DNA of 64,000 bases from Heterodera schachtii (taxonomy: Eukaryota > Nematoda > Chromadorea > Rhabditida > Heteroderidae). The translations under genes and the position numbers were made by a program. Location: assembly GCA_023374025.1 (NCBI GenBank), contig SIJG01000062.1, positions 125,254 through 189,253 on the forward strand, given 5' to 3'. The stretch's first letter is position 1. Every line of letters begins with the position of its first letter. This document shows, one piece after another, positions 10,979-22,862 of this stretch. A model generated the notes under the pieces. The model was not told the DNA's origin. It searched no databases and saw only the letters and a list, made by a program, of their open reading frames with translations.

Positions 10979-11117
10979 GCGGAGCGTGAGAATTGATTAT
11001 CGATGAAATGATGGATTTGTGAATGGTTCTGTGTCAAAATCTATCCCCTTTTATACATTTGGATTAAAAAATTCTACCATTTTCCACAGGTCCTCAGCTA
11101 AGTTCCTATATAAGGAA

Positions 11118-12823
11118 ATGCTTTTCTCCAAAAATATCACATTTTTCCTGATTTTATGTGCCTTTTCTCCCTCTCTGTATATCGTTGTCCGCTTCGTTAG
11201 CTCGGCAACTCGCCAAACTTCGGACGGATCACCGATGGATTCGCAGTTCGAGGCCTCGTCAACGACAATATTGGTACTTCACATTCAATTAATTTTAAAA
11301 AATAGCCAACGGGCTTCATCCCTTCTCTCATGCTCTTTAAACGGCACCACCTTCTCCCAGCCTCCCCTCTGTGCCTTTCAAAATAAAATTTGAAAAAAAC
11401 AAAAAGGCAAAAAATGTCTTAAGTGCTAAGCATTTTTAAAAGTAGAGCCAAAAAAAGTAAAAACCGAAAAATCAGGGCCCTAATAAACACTTGGGATTAA
11501 AGAATGCTAAAATTTTTCTGAAAATGTTTAGTTATTCCTTTTAGCGTATTATGAAAAATTCGAAGTCAATTAAACCGCCGATTGTGCTTGACTTAACTAA
11601 TTTAACGAAATTCATGTTTTTAAAAAATTTCCAAGGCTCTGATTTTCCAGCGCTGTTGTCTATCATTTTTCCAGCATACAATTAGCAGTCTTTTCAGCGT
11701 TTATAGAATAATGCCGCGTTCTAGATCAAATTCATCATCATCGGATGACAGCAGCAAACCAAACACGGCATTGCTTTCCCGTTGGAAGAGCTCGGAGATA
11801 TGCCGCCACATGAACACCAATTTGTCATGCACCAAGGCGACGATTTTGTCGCACCAAATGCTCAAATTTGAGCCACACACCAAATTTCGCCACCACGCAT
11901 TGCTCGTCGATGTTTTTTGCGTTGTCTGCAAAATTACCACTCCGCGCACGTATGAGAATTCAGTGGAAGTGGAAAACATGCAAAGTTTGTTCTTCTTCTG
12001 CTTTGAAAAACTGCTTCATTTTCGACAACAAAAAGTCTCGCCGGTACTTTTCCATTATGCGGCCGCACCCCAAATTTTGAAAAAAGGGAGAAAAGCGCCA
12101 CTTTCGTGCAAAAAAAAAAAATATTTAGGAGGCACAAAAGCCGCAATTAAAGCTAAAATGTTCCAGTATCTTTCTCCATTCACAAATAAATTCAAAATGG
12201 GCAACAATTTCATAAACCTTTACCAGCAAACTTCTAATGAAATGACTGCAGCAAAATTTGTCATAAGAAACATTTTTTTTTTGGGTGCGGCCGCATAAAG
12301 GAAAAGTACCGTCTCGCCAATTTGTGGATTATTAACAGCGTCTGCTTATTAATAAATTAGAAAAAATGACAACTTAAAATTCAAATTGCAAAACATTTGA
12401 ATGATTACACAAAAAAAAAAGAAACAAATTGTTAAGTTATGGAGCTTACGAAAAATACCGGGCCATAATTGCAGCACACACAATTTCATTATCGTTTACA
12501 TCAATGGAGGATATTTTTTACTGAAATGCGTTGAATCGGCACCTATAATCTGTGCTTTGGTGCGTTTGCCGCGCTTTTTCCATTTGATTCTTGCATTTTC
12601 CAATTGCTATTTTCAGGTGTTTAGCAAACGTCATGGTGTGTTTGTTCGTCTTCGAGATTTTCTTCAACAATTTGTTGCTGAACAACAAGCCCTACGAATG
12701 CTTCAATCGCCGCGGCTGATCAAAAATTGCGCAACGATGTCGCCACGGGATGTGCCAATGTCGTCATTCATCGGTAGCAGCAGCAGCAGAAGAACGGAAG
12801 TGCCATCACTATGCAAACCTTAG
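11118..12823 (+). CDS. Possible multi-exon gene, not recognised
   Basis: Pieces that look coding: (1) 11118-11273, 52 codons starting MLFSKNITFFLILCAFSPSL, a signal-peptide-like start just after a TATATAAGG box, ending TTG|GTACTT. (2) A frame from 11675 after TTTTTCCAG that joins in phase and runs through a Ser/Asp stretch (SRSNSSSSDDSS) to a Cys pair near 11930; its 3' border is unclear. (3) A terminal piece 12617-12823 after TGCTATTTTCAG, rich in Gln and Ser, ending at TAG. The opposite strand of part 2 is also open, so the strand is not secure there. No known family is recognised. A signal peptide followed by a polar Ser-rich segment would suit a secreted protein. Confidence 0.3.
12042..12311. 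repeat. Inverted repeat with 29-bp arms around GCGGCCGC
   Basis: Arms at 12042-12070 and 12283-12311 differ at one position and contain GGGTGCGGCCGCATAA. The 212-bp space between them is AT-rich. It could be a MITE inside an intron of the gene above, but no clear target duplication is seen. Confidence 0.75.
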
Positions 12824-13062
12824 AAGAGGAGAGTGGGATGGAGAATGATGCTGGTGCCAACAAAACATTCAATGCGAATGAAATGACATAAAGCAATTAT
12901 CTGCTGTATTACATTGCAATGTATATGCATAGTCTTATATAAATTCACCCAGAATTCGGAGTTAAGAGCCAATTTAAAAGTCAAGGTGCGAAATTTGTAA
13001 TTTCATTAAAAAAAACTAAAAAATAGATAACAAGCCAGTAATTTTTGTCAGGCTTTGGACTA

Positions 13063-13160
13063 GAGTAGAGCGGTAATCGGTGATTGTAAAAAACCCGGTA
13101 CCGGGGGGACGTTTCGGGTTGAAAAACCGGTACTTTTTGGCTGGGAAAACCGGGAAAAAA
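13063..13160. mobile_element. Decayed MITE fragment (TAGAGTGAAGCGG-like)
   Basis: It starts TAGAGTAGAGCGGTAATCGG and holds CCGGTACCGGGG and GGGTTGAAAAACCGG words, as in the intact element at 22685-22862. Only the left part is clear. Confidence 0.55.
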
Positions 13161-13313
13161 ACTGTTTTTACGGCTTTTCTCTAGTTTTTAAGTGCCTTTT
13201 TTGTCATTTAATACCCTTTTCGTGCTGTTGGTGATCAGTGATCACTTATCAATCTATCCGAAAAATCATAAAGCTGCGTTTCGGAATTGGGACTCCTTTT
13301 AAAAACTGATCAG

Positions 13314-13669
13314 ATTACATGTTTTTTTCCTGGATTCTCCATAGCATAATTAGTAGGAAAAACACTTGGTTTTTTGTGTTTGCGAACAAAAATTGGGACT
13401 TTTATTTAAATATTTTTACATATTTCTATTTTTCTACATTTTTGTACATATATTTATACATATTTTGGACTTTTTCGTACAAATTTCGCAATTTATATGG
13501 CATTTCGTACCTGTTTCGCCATTTACGAGGAATTTTTTCCAAAAAATAACCATTTAAAAAATTTTATTTACATATTTAAGTACATATTTGGAGGTTTTAG
13601 TACATATTTCAAATATATATTTTATTTATATATTTCGCGATTTTTCTTACATAAAAAAAGAAAACCTGA
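13314..13669. mobile_element. Shortened copy of the 7925-10120 MITE family
   Basis: It carries CCTGGATTCTCCATAG and TAGTAGGAAAAACACTT, then ACATATTTT words, and ends TTCTTACATAAAAAAAG. The terminal CAGGGATTC is worn and no exact target duplication is visible, so this is an older copy. Confidence 0.75.
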
Positions 13670-13882
13670 TTATTAATTCCAAAGCGATTGTGAATTTTAC
13701 GAAATGCTAGTGTAGACATTGAAAAATATTTGGGTAAAATAATACAATGCGCAAAAAGTATATAGAAAGTTTCAAAAAAATAAATAATTAAATCAAACAT
13801 TATGTTAGAAAATACATGCGATAACTGTCTTTTTTAAAATTCTGTTGAAACCCCTCGCAAAATTGGCCGCTGCATTTAAATT

Positions 13883-14250
13883 AATTTTCATTAAGTTTTC
13901 TCGATTCCCGAGTCGAGAAATTTCTCGGGTTTTTTTTTTGGGTCTCGGTTCTCGTATCGTTTCTCGGGGTCATTTCTCTGTCTCGATTCTCGGTAAAAAA
14001 AACACTTCTCGCACATCCTTTGAATTTTAAAATTTTTTATGTAAATAACAAAATTTTTGAAAAAATTCAGGTCTAACTGAGTCGAGCAATTTCTAAATTT
14101 TTTTGGGTCTCGGTTTCAGTCTCGATTTTCGGGGTCAATTCTTGGTCTCGATTCCGGAGTTGCGGAAAACGAGCAACCCTCTGATGAAAATGAACCTCAT
14201 TTGCCAGCCACAATAGTTTGAATTTTTTTTTTTTGCAAATTGCATGTTTT
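13883..14250. repeat. Repeat of TCTCGG words, copy 1
   Basis: A run of TCTCGGTCTCGATTCTCGG variants is followed by a shared AT-rich tail ending near GCCACAATAGTTTGA. It is nearly the same as 17263-17605. Between 14251 and 15072 I see no gene, only a MITE-like start at 14340 and a GC-rich palindrome at 14771-14796. Confidence 0.8.
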
Positions 14251-15072
14251 ATTAACGTTATTAAATGTAAATTGGATTACCTAATTAATAAAAGTATTAA
14301 AATGATAATAATTATTAAACATTTCACTCATAATTAGTAGGGACTCCATTTTTATGCACAAAAATCCCAAAATAGGCAAATAAATTTTTTTATTAACGCT
14401 TTTTAGCTAGAAAAACATTGAAAATTTAATAAAACACTTAATTTTCGTTATATTTTAATTATAAATGAAGTTAAATTATTTAAAGGTTTTTTGTTAAAGA
14501 ATTTCTTTAAACCAAAAAATTTTTATCAAGGAAAAAATATTAAAATTTGCCGATCAATTTTTTACAAAAATTTTTCAATTCTTAGGGGTGCATTTTCTGA
14601 AAATTTTTTTAGGTCATTATAGGGGTGTATTTTTCATTTTTATTGCATTTTTGTTAATGATTTTTTCAAAAATCTTGAAAAAGGCGCCCTCGGGCTCAAT
14701 TAACAATTTTTTGCGGTGCATTTTCCAAAAAATCTTTGAGGAATTGGGAGGGGCGGGAGTGAATGCGGCATGCGGTGTCCGATAGGCGCCGCCGGGAAAA
14801 TTTTTTTTGAAATTTTGAGTGCAATTTGTTCACAGATTTCGTCGAAAAATTGTCTAATTTGTGCTTTTATCAATTTTTGTAAAAAATAAAGGAATTTTGT
14901 CTACTTTATAAACAGATTTTTGTCCAAAAGATGACCAAATTTTGCGTCAAACTTTAAATTTTCTTGATAGAATATGATATTATGCCAGAAAATTTCAAAA
15001 TTATGAGTATGTTAAGAATGCTATTCTCAAAGCATTTCTTTTACCAATTCCAACATTCTTGTTCACAATCAT

Positions 15073-15496
15073 CAGGGATGCCAAAAAATATGCACGAAAA
15101 GTGGCCAAAATATGCGCATAAATATGCAAATAAAATCGTGAAATATGCACCAAATATGCACAAAAAAACTTAAAAATTAGGGGTGCAAAATAATTAAAAA
15201 TTTTATTCTCGTAAATTTTATCGGTTATTTTAGGCATAAGCGAAATTTTTTCCTAACGGATATTCAAATCGGAAAATATTTGACGAAAAATGGCAAAATA
15301 TGCAAAAAATCTGAAAATATGTACAAAAATGGCAAAATATGCAAAATATGCATAAAAATCCAAAATATGCAAAATATGCAAATAAAAGTCACGATTTTAT
15401 ACACCAACACAAAAAGAAAGTGTTTTTTCTGCTAATTAGACTACGTAGAATCTAGAAGAAAAAAAAATATGCATTTGCATATTTTTGGCATCCCTG
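15073..15496. mobile_element. hAT-type MITE, AAAATATGC family, 424 bp
   Basis: The ends CAGGGATGCC / GGCATCCCTG are inverted, with an exact ACAATCAT duplication at 15065-15072 and 15497-15504. The interior repeats CAAAATATGCA words. It has no coding frame. Confidence 0.93.
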
Positions 15497-15733
15497 ACAA
15501 TCATATATGTAAAAATACAAAAAAAAAAAAAAATTTTTAAAGAATTTATAGAAATGGAAAAATCACAAATGTATAATAGCAAAAAAGGTACCCCGATAGA
15601 AAGATAAATTGTTAAATTGATAGTGTGCAACAAATAGTTGGATGAAAATGGAAGTGGACCAATGAAATATGGATAGCCAAAAAAGGAGAAGTTTTCACTG
15701 ATCATTGTTAGCAACGTGAGGGCGTACATTCAT

Positions 15734-15893
15734 TAGGAATGCTCGAGAGTCTCCGTTCTCGAGTCGAAAATCTTACGAATTGAAATTTTTTTTTTGGGTT
15801 TTTTTGAGTCTATGTCTCAATCGACTTACTGGGGGGGGGGGGAGGTAAATTCCCAAGTCCTTCAAATTGTTGACAACTCGCCGAGCATCCCTA
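15734..15893. repeat. Small inverted-end repeat, TCTCGAG words
   Basis: It starts TAGGAATGCTCGAG and ends CGCCGAGCATCCCTA with a poly-G run in the middle. The ends pair imperfectly and no target duplication is seen. It is probably a worn relative of the TCTCGG repeats. Confidence 0.5.
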
Positions 15894-15945
15894 AAACTCG
15901 TCGTCATCTTTCCTTATGATCGAAATGTGCAATCATGGTAGTCTA

Positions 15946-16866
15946 CATGGCGGTAAATTGCGGACCGGCAATTGCGGACCGTACTTTTGCGGACGACAAT
16001 TGCGGACTGTACATTTGCGGGCCGTACTTTTGCCAAAAAATTAACTGGAAGGGTGGGCCTCGTCAGTACGATCCCTACCGTATTACAAATTCAAAAACCT
16101 AAGTGTGTTTCGGCCCTTCCGTAGACACATAGGTTAGGTATTTGTTTCAGACGACATGGATTTGATTGAGCCGCTTTTCCCAATTCTTTTCACTCTCGAA
16201 AAGAATGAATTTTTTCTAGAATCCAAAGACTTCAATTATTCACATTTTTTTTTCAATGATTGAAGACATAACCGGCGCCATGTTAAGAAAATTTGCTTTT
16301 ACAGTAAGAAATTTTGGAATAGGTAATTTACTTTAAATAAGTAATTTAGCTAAAGATGGTGGGGATAGAAAAATTGGACGATCACGAAAAGCAATGGCTA
16401 TAGTGCTTATGTATGGTTTGATGAATGGAAAAAGTCTTGAGTTATTTTTGTGTTCATAAGATGTATTTGTAGAAGCTGTTGTTTGGCCTTCAGCAAGCCA
16501 ATAAAATAAACCATATTATAGCTTTATCATCTTATGCTTTGCTTTTTTCTCCTTAATTTGTGCTATCTATTTGTTATTAATTTATTGCTGTGAGCTTTCT
16601 TATTTGGTGTCTACGGAAGGGCCGAAAAACACTTAGGTTTTTGAATTTGTAATACGGAAGGGATCGTACTGACGAGGCCCACCCTTCCAGTTAATTTTTT
16701 GGCAAAAGTACGGTCCGCACATGTCCAGTCCGCAATTATCGTCCGCAATTGTCGTCCGCAAAAGTACAGTCCGCAATTGTCGTCCGCAATTGTCGTCCGC
16801 AAAAATACAGTCCGCAATTGTCGTCCGCAATTGTCGTCCGCAATTGCCGGTCCGCAATTGTCGTAG
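15946..16866. mobile_element. Long-terminal-inverted-repeat (fold-back) element that cuts a UBL gene
   Basis: Arms of roughly 170-250 bp face each other (about 15955-16130 and 16610-16866). They are made of GCGGACGACAATT words and a shared stretch with GGGTGGGCCTCGTCAGTACG. The middle is AT-rich without a convincing transposase. Its right end falls directly inside the reading frame of the UBL pseudogene at 16866-17262. Confidence 0.75.
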
Positions 16867-17262
16867 CACCGTCCACATTAACAATTTGTCCTTCTTCAAT
16901 GCCGAATTCCTCTATTGTGCCGAAATCCTGAACACCTTGCAGCGTAAATGCTGCACAATCACCATCATTGGCAGCCTGAAACACCGCTTTTGCCTTCTTA
17001 TTCACTAAATTCCCAGTGTCCGTGCTGCTCACCCAAACTGGGAGTTTCTCAATAAAACGCCTATGTCTTACATAAATTTTAAATTCTTCAGTCGACACAA
17101 AAATGGTGTCAAATTTTTTTATGCCATAATCTTTCATTGTTTTGTGCTCATCATCAAGCACAATGGCATAATTCTTGTTGTGTCTCTCAGTGTTAGTTGC
17201 TCGGACTCAATGGCGTCGTCATCCATCACATTTTTGATCATAGTCTTCAATTCTTCCACTGT
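16866..17262 (-). pseudogene. Ubiquitin-like (UBL) repeat protein, broken copy
   Basis: Read from high to low coordinates, the piece contains the end of one UBL module (HKTMKDYGIKK, as in KTMNNYGIKK of the intact gene at 39975) and most of a second (FKIYVRHRRF ... TDTGNL ... GTIEEFGIEEG). A 2-base insertion near 17180 breaks the frame upstream. The 5' side is lost in the TCTCGG repeat at 17263 and the 3' end in the fold-back element. It is clearly a relative of the cluster at 27902-40574, 11 kb from its nearest member. Confidence 0.75.
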
Positions 17263-17605
17263 GTTTCTCGACTCCCGAGTTGAGAAATTTTCTCGGTTTT
17301 TTTGGTCTCGGTTCTTGTATCGTTTCTCATGGTCATTTCTCGGTCTCGATTCTCGGTAAAAAACACTTCTCGCACATCCCTTGAATTTTAAAATTTTTTA
17401 TGTAAATAACAAAATTTTTGAAAAAATTCAGGTCTAACTGAGTCTAGCAATTTCTAAATTTTTTTGGGTCTCGGTCTCAGTCTCGATTCTCGGGGTCAAT
17501 TCTCGGTCTCAATTCGGGAGTTGCGGAAAACGAGCAGCCCTCTGATGAAAATGAATCTCATTAGTTCAGCCACAATAGTTTGACTTTTTTTTTTTGCAAA
17601 TTGCA
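17263..17605. repeat. Repeat of TCTCGG words, copy 2
   Basis: A near copy of 13883-14250, including the same AT-rich tail. It borders the UBL pseudogene on the gene's 5' side. Confidence 0.8.
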
Positions 17606-18907
17606 TTTAAAATTTTAATGACAACTAATTTCCTACCAAGATTTCGCCATGGTCTGAAAATGCTTTATCTGAAAACGCATCACTCAGAAATTACAGTATC
17701 TTTCAAAAAAGAGATACAGTATTTAAATTTTTCAAACATTAAAAAAAAAATTTTTTTGCTAAAAATGAATAATTTTATGTTTCTTCAATAGCTCAAATTA
17801 TTGCCTTGGTGCCAATGTAATTTTAAATTTTTTAACGTTTAAATTGGCATTGATGTGAACTTTCAATTTTATCCAATTACATTTTCTTTAAGTTTATGCG
17901 TATTTTGTTTCAAAATTAATTGAAATTTTAAAATATTTTCAAATAATTGGTTTTGTAAGTTCAAAAAAATCTTTCTGCTGATTAATTAATCGTTTTGTGA
18001 TTCATTTATGATTTTTGCCCTGGTGCCAACGGTTCTTTGTTTTCTCATTTTCAATGATTTCCCCGTGAAATTCCATAAATAATTGGCATTTAAAAATAGA
18101 ATTTTTCAACAAAAAAAATGCCCTTGTCCATTCATTTTTTCTCAATTTATTTCCCCCAGCAATTAATGGCGTTTGTTTGGCCCAAGAAATGAAAGCATGG
18201 CATGGCACACGCACACAGCTAAGAACAATGCCAATTCGATGAATATGTTTTATGAGGGGAAGGGACGTGAAAATGAATAAGGAGAGGCGTCGCCAAAGTG
18301 TGCCATTTTTACGCGCGGCACAAAATTGGCCAAATTTGGCCACAAATTTATAGCCGAGACAAAAGTGCGCCCCAACTGTCTCTTTCCATGTCGAGGCAGT
18401 TTAAGCAAAGGAAAAGCCGCCGTTCTCCAAACGGCGGCATAAGCTTATACAAAAAAAAAAAAAAAATCGGCGACGACGAGGACGACGTGAAAAAATGTGC
18501 CAACATCAGCAGCAGCAGTGTTTCGGGATTTTGTCATCAATCACATCAAATTAAGTATATCCCACCACCAATTTGTTGGCCAATGTGGCACAATTTAAAA
18601 CGGCACAGTGAAAAATGCCAAAATAAAACTCCTTTTGCATTCTGAATTTATGGAAGAGCGAGCTGGGGAAGCTTTTTGGGAAAAAATTAGGCTCCCGGAC
18701 TTTCTGTCAGGGATAAACCAAGAGTGAAAACCGGTCAGCAATTTTATTTTTAAAACGCAAAATTTTATATAAAATAAAAAGTGATTTAAATGAAAAAACT
18801 TAAATATAATTATTGAACAAGCGTAATGCAATTTGATCATAGCTCAATGAAAATAAAATTTGCTGACGAATTGTCCACTGATGAATTGTCCGGACCCCCA
18901 ATGGGGC

Positions 18908-18979
18908 GGGCTGCTGGTTTTGAACCGGCGTCTCAGGCTTTCCGGACCACTGTTCAAGCAACTGAATTACCAACTGCCC
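18908..18979 (-). tRNA. tRNA-like sequence, probably a pseudogene or SINE head
   Basis: Read on the minus strand it is 72 bases long. The acceptor strands GGGCAGT and GCAGCCC pair at 6 of 7 positions, there is a 4-bp D stem with a very short loop, and a T arm contains GGTTCAAAACC (B-box-like). The anticodon arm does not fold well, so a working tRNA is unlikely. Confidence 0.3.
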
Positions 18980-19120
18980 TTTTCAATTTTCTCGATATTT
19001 ACAATCAATTATTGCCTCAAGAGGTCCATTAATCTTTCTAGCCCGGAAGGAAGCTTCTTCTATAGCTCAATTGACAAATAAAAAATTTTTTGCAATTTTA
19101 TTAATTTTAATCGTAAAAAA

Positions 19121-19550
19121 TAGAGATCGAATCTTTAGGTGCTAAAAATCCCAAAATAGGTACTAAAATATGTGCTAAAAAAGTCCAAAATAGGTGCTAA
19201 AAACCCCCAAAAAAGGCCAAAATAGGTGCGAAAATAGGTGCTAAAAATTGGAAAAATATCCAGTCACTTATGCACAAAAATGCAAAAAGTGATTAATTTT
19301 TTTTATCAATTTCGCCCGCACAATTGAAACTGGTCAAGAAAAAAAAAATTTTGAAGAAGAATTTTTGGTGCTAAAACTCGAAAAATGCCAAAATAGGTGC
19401 TATTAACTGAAAATCCAGTTTTAGGTAATTTTAGGTGCTAAAAAGTCGCTCTAAATCGAAAATTGTTGGGAGAAAATGCTATTTTTGAGCTTCTCTCACC
19501 ATAACTAAGCCGCAAAAAAAATAGGTAAAAACCTAAAAATCCCATCACTA
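19121..19550. mobile_element. hAT-like MITE, AGGTGCTAAAA family
   Basis: The imperfect inverted ends TAGAGATCGAATC and GGGATTTTTAGG (inverse strand of the right end) are flanked by GTAAAAAA and GTAATAAA, 7 of 8 matching. The interior repeats AATAGGTGCTAAAA words. Confidence 0.7.
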
Positions 19551-22057
19551 GTAATAAATTCAACGCTTTTCAATATTTTTGTAAAATATAATATTTTTTG
19601 AAAACATTTTCAAGTCATTCTTCTTTCGCCTTGTACAACAAAGTGTTTTTCATAAATTTGGAAATGCATTTTTGCCCTTGGACACGTGCCATAATCCCCC
19701 CCGCCCAGCCCATAAATCTCCAAAGAAAGCAAAAAATGGATGCACTAATTTTAGGATTAGCCAATCCTGTTCTTCTTATGTATTAACCCGTTCAAACTTT
19801 AGGCATTTCTTAGAACCAATTTTAGAACAGTTATAAAGAAGCTTATACGTTGACTTTTATTATGGCTTTTTTGGCATTTTGCCGTTTTGGCGCCTTTTTG
19901 GCCTTTTTTCCGAAAAATTCCATTAAAAATGCAATAAAATGCGAAAAATACACCCCTAAGAAATGACACGAAATTTTTTTAAAAAATAGACCCCTAAGAA
20001 TTAAAAAAATTTTCTCAAAAATTGATCTCCAAAATTTCATTTATTTTTTCTTGATTAAAGTTTTAAAGTTTTAGGCTTAAAATTTTCCTTATTCGAATTA
20101 ATCATTTAAATGACCAAAATTAAGTTTTTTGATTAACTTTCACGTGTTTTGCTCACTAAAAATCCTTAATAAAAATTTTTAAATGCTTTTTCATGCCCTT
20201 TTCAGGATTTTCATTAAGGGATTAAATTTTAAAAAATACGCGTTTAAATAAGTCATATAATTGAAAAATTATTCATGCAGCTTCTCCTTTTTCAAATGAG
20301 ATTATACCCTTTTGCGTGATGTTTTTTTATCGCATTTAAAATTTATTTGTGTTTTGAACATTTTTTTGAAAAAATTTTTGGGCGATGACGGGTTAATTAA
20401 TTTTTAAAATCCCATTTCGGCACTCTGACAAATTCTGATAATTTTAAAGGCGATAAATTCAACGGCGAAAAGCATAGATTTTGAAGGATTTATTCTCGAA
20501 GCAACCATTTCAGTTAAAAATTCTTGAAATACCTTTTGGGGCGAAAATCGACAAAAATTTGTCATTATTTTTCGGGCATTTTTTTGAAATCTCTTTCACC
20601 ATAACTCTCAAAAAAATATATTAAATTTTAAAACCATATTTCTTTTAGTATCCCTGTAAAATTCGGTTCTGATCATTTAAAAGTTTTATTGGTGCACAAT
20701 TTTATTAAAAAAATAGTCCTAATTAATATTTCAAAAAAAAAACCCCGATTTAATTAGCATTGTATCATTTATTAAATTACGCTTATTAGCTAAATTCTAA
20801 AACGATAGATTTTGCAAATTTTGTATCATTCGAAAATACTTCGCCAAATACAATACTGTCCAAAATATTTTTGGCTCTACATTTTACTATGCCATAAGCC
20901 ATACAAATTTAGTTGTTAAATTTCATGCATTCTTTGAATGTTTAAGATAGTCCAACAACCAAAAAAAAAGATTACCCCACTCGCCGAAAAAGAGCAAAAA
21001 CAAAGTGAGGGGTCATAGGACAAAAAGTTTAATACCCGTGCCGTCGTCGTTGGCACAAATTAATTATGCCACAGCAGGAAAACAACAGGAAGGAACTTTT
21101 TGAGACAGAAAAACATGGAGAACGGCAAAATGGGGGGGGGAAAGGGCATGCTTTTCACTGAATAGAAGAACATGGCTGAATTGTTTATGCAAAAGCAGCA
21201 CAGCAAAACAAGAGAGTGTCTGGAGCGGCTTAAAAACCATTTTATTACCCCCGCTTTAAAGCCATTTTGCCGTAGGGGCATTTTTAATTGCATTTAAATG
21301 CCACCACTTTACGCCCCTCTGCTAGAGGGCTAATGATGATGACGGCACGGCGCATTAAAAGTTGCCATTGATGTGTGTGCAAATTGCGGGAACGCAACTG
21401 CGTCTTGCATGTGTTCCAGACATTGTTGTCGCGCCTTCCCCCGGGGGGCCGTCGTCTCCCATTTTGCCGCCCTCGAAGGAATGTGCCATTGTTTGTCCTG
21501 GAATGGGTAAATAAAAAGGGCAGTCGAGACTGCATCTCAAAAGTCTCGGCTTTGGGTTGACACTTTGGCATTCGTCTCATCAACAAAAAAAAAACCAGGA
21601 CAGAGAAAAATTTCAAGCACTTACTCTTACTCTCTACCTTAAATTTTAAAATTTAAAAAAACATATACAGTTTCATTCTTTTTTGCGGGTTCTAATTATT
21701 ACAGTACCCGCAATACTGTATAAAAAAATTCCTTTCACAGTATATTACAGTATCTTTGCTCTTGCTTTTAATTTTTAAGTTCTCTAAAATATGTAAGATA
21801 TATTTATATTAAAATAAATAATTAAATTTTTTTTCCCGTGGGCCATTCGACTTTAATCGGCGTTTTTTGTTTGTGCAAAATTTCGAAAAAAATACTAATT
21901 TTCCGGTCCCATAATTTCGACAGTTTAAAAATATGTATGTTTTATTATTATTATTTTTTTTTTTTTGTAAATTTTAAGTCAATTTTAATTTTAATTAAAT
22001 TTTTCACTTTTAACTTTTCTTCTAAAAATTTTTCCACGTAACAATTTTCTAATCAAA

Positions 22058-22522
22058 AGTCAAGTCGTCCACAAGGCAACTCATCCACAAGGCATCTCAT
22101 CAACAGTCAACTCATCCACATTTTTCTCGGATAAAAATAAAATTAAATAGGTGCTTAAAGCCGATGAAAAATAAATAAAATTGATAAAATGTTCGATTCG
22201 AGTTCGTGATGGCGCTTGGTTGTGCTGTTTTCCAATTTTGACATGAATCTATCATTAAATCCATTGATTTTTGCGGAGGCTCAATTTCGAATCCCGGCCC
22301 AGATTAGAACATTTTTAGAAAATTAAATTTTTTTTGCATATATTGCTAAAGCATTGACTATTTATAAAACATCAAATTCATTATAAACTCAAGCTCTGCC
22401 GGATTTTATCAATTTTATTTTATTTTTAATCGGCATTTTGCACCCATTTAATTTTAATTTTTATCCGAGAAAAATGTGGATGAGTTGACTGTGGATGAGA
22501 TGCCTGTGGATGACCTGCCCTG
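22058..22522. mobile_element. Fold-back MITE, CTCATCCACA words
   Basis: About 80 bases at each side are inverted copies, with repeated CTCATCCACA and a shared TTTTTCTCGGATAAAAA. No target duplication could be fixed. Confidence 0.65.
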
Positions 22523-22684
22523 ACCCCAAACGAAGCCTACCTTTTTAACACATTTTTTCGTTAATCCAACTATCATTTTATTTTGCAAAATTTTAGCATA
22601 AAATTTCCTCACCAAAATTTTCAAAAATTTTCATAATTTCTTAACCATAAAGCCTACCCTTTAGGCTTATTCTTTCTGCAATAC

Positions 22685-22862
22685 TAGAGTGAAGCGGCAC
22701 CGGGAATTTTGGGAAAACCGGGACCGGGACCTAATCGGGTTGAAAAACCGGGAATTTTTGGCTGGGAAAACCGGAAATTTCCCGGTCCCGGTCAAAATTT
22801 GTCAAAACCGGGACCTCGGTACTCAGTTGTCCGTGTTTTGGTCCCGGTCCCGCTTCACTCTA
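22685..22862. mobile_element. hAT-type MITE, CCGGGAC family, 178 bp
   Basis: The ends TAGAGTGAAGCGG and CCGCTTCACTCTA are exact inverses. TGCAATAC is duplicated at 22677-22684 and 22863-22870. The interior is almost all CCGGGA words. Confidence 0.93.

Noticed and set aside
9916..11037. Long frames across the first gap
   Set aside because: They consist mostly of unknown bases. The same holds for frames across 42685-43131.
21284..21616. Minus-strand frame with a signal-peptide-like start (MKFFSVLVFFLL)
   Set aside because: No domain and no supporting splice sites or paralogue; the Lys/Arg-rich remainder looks random.
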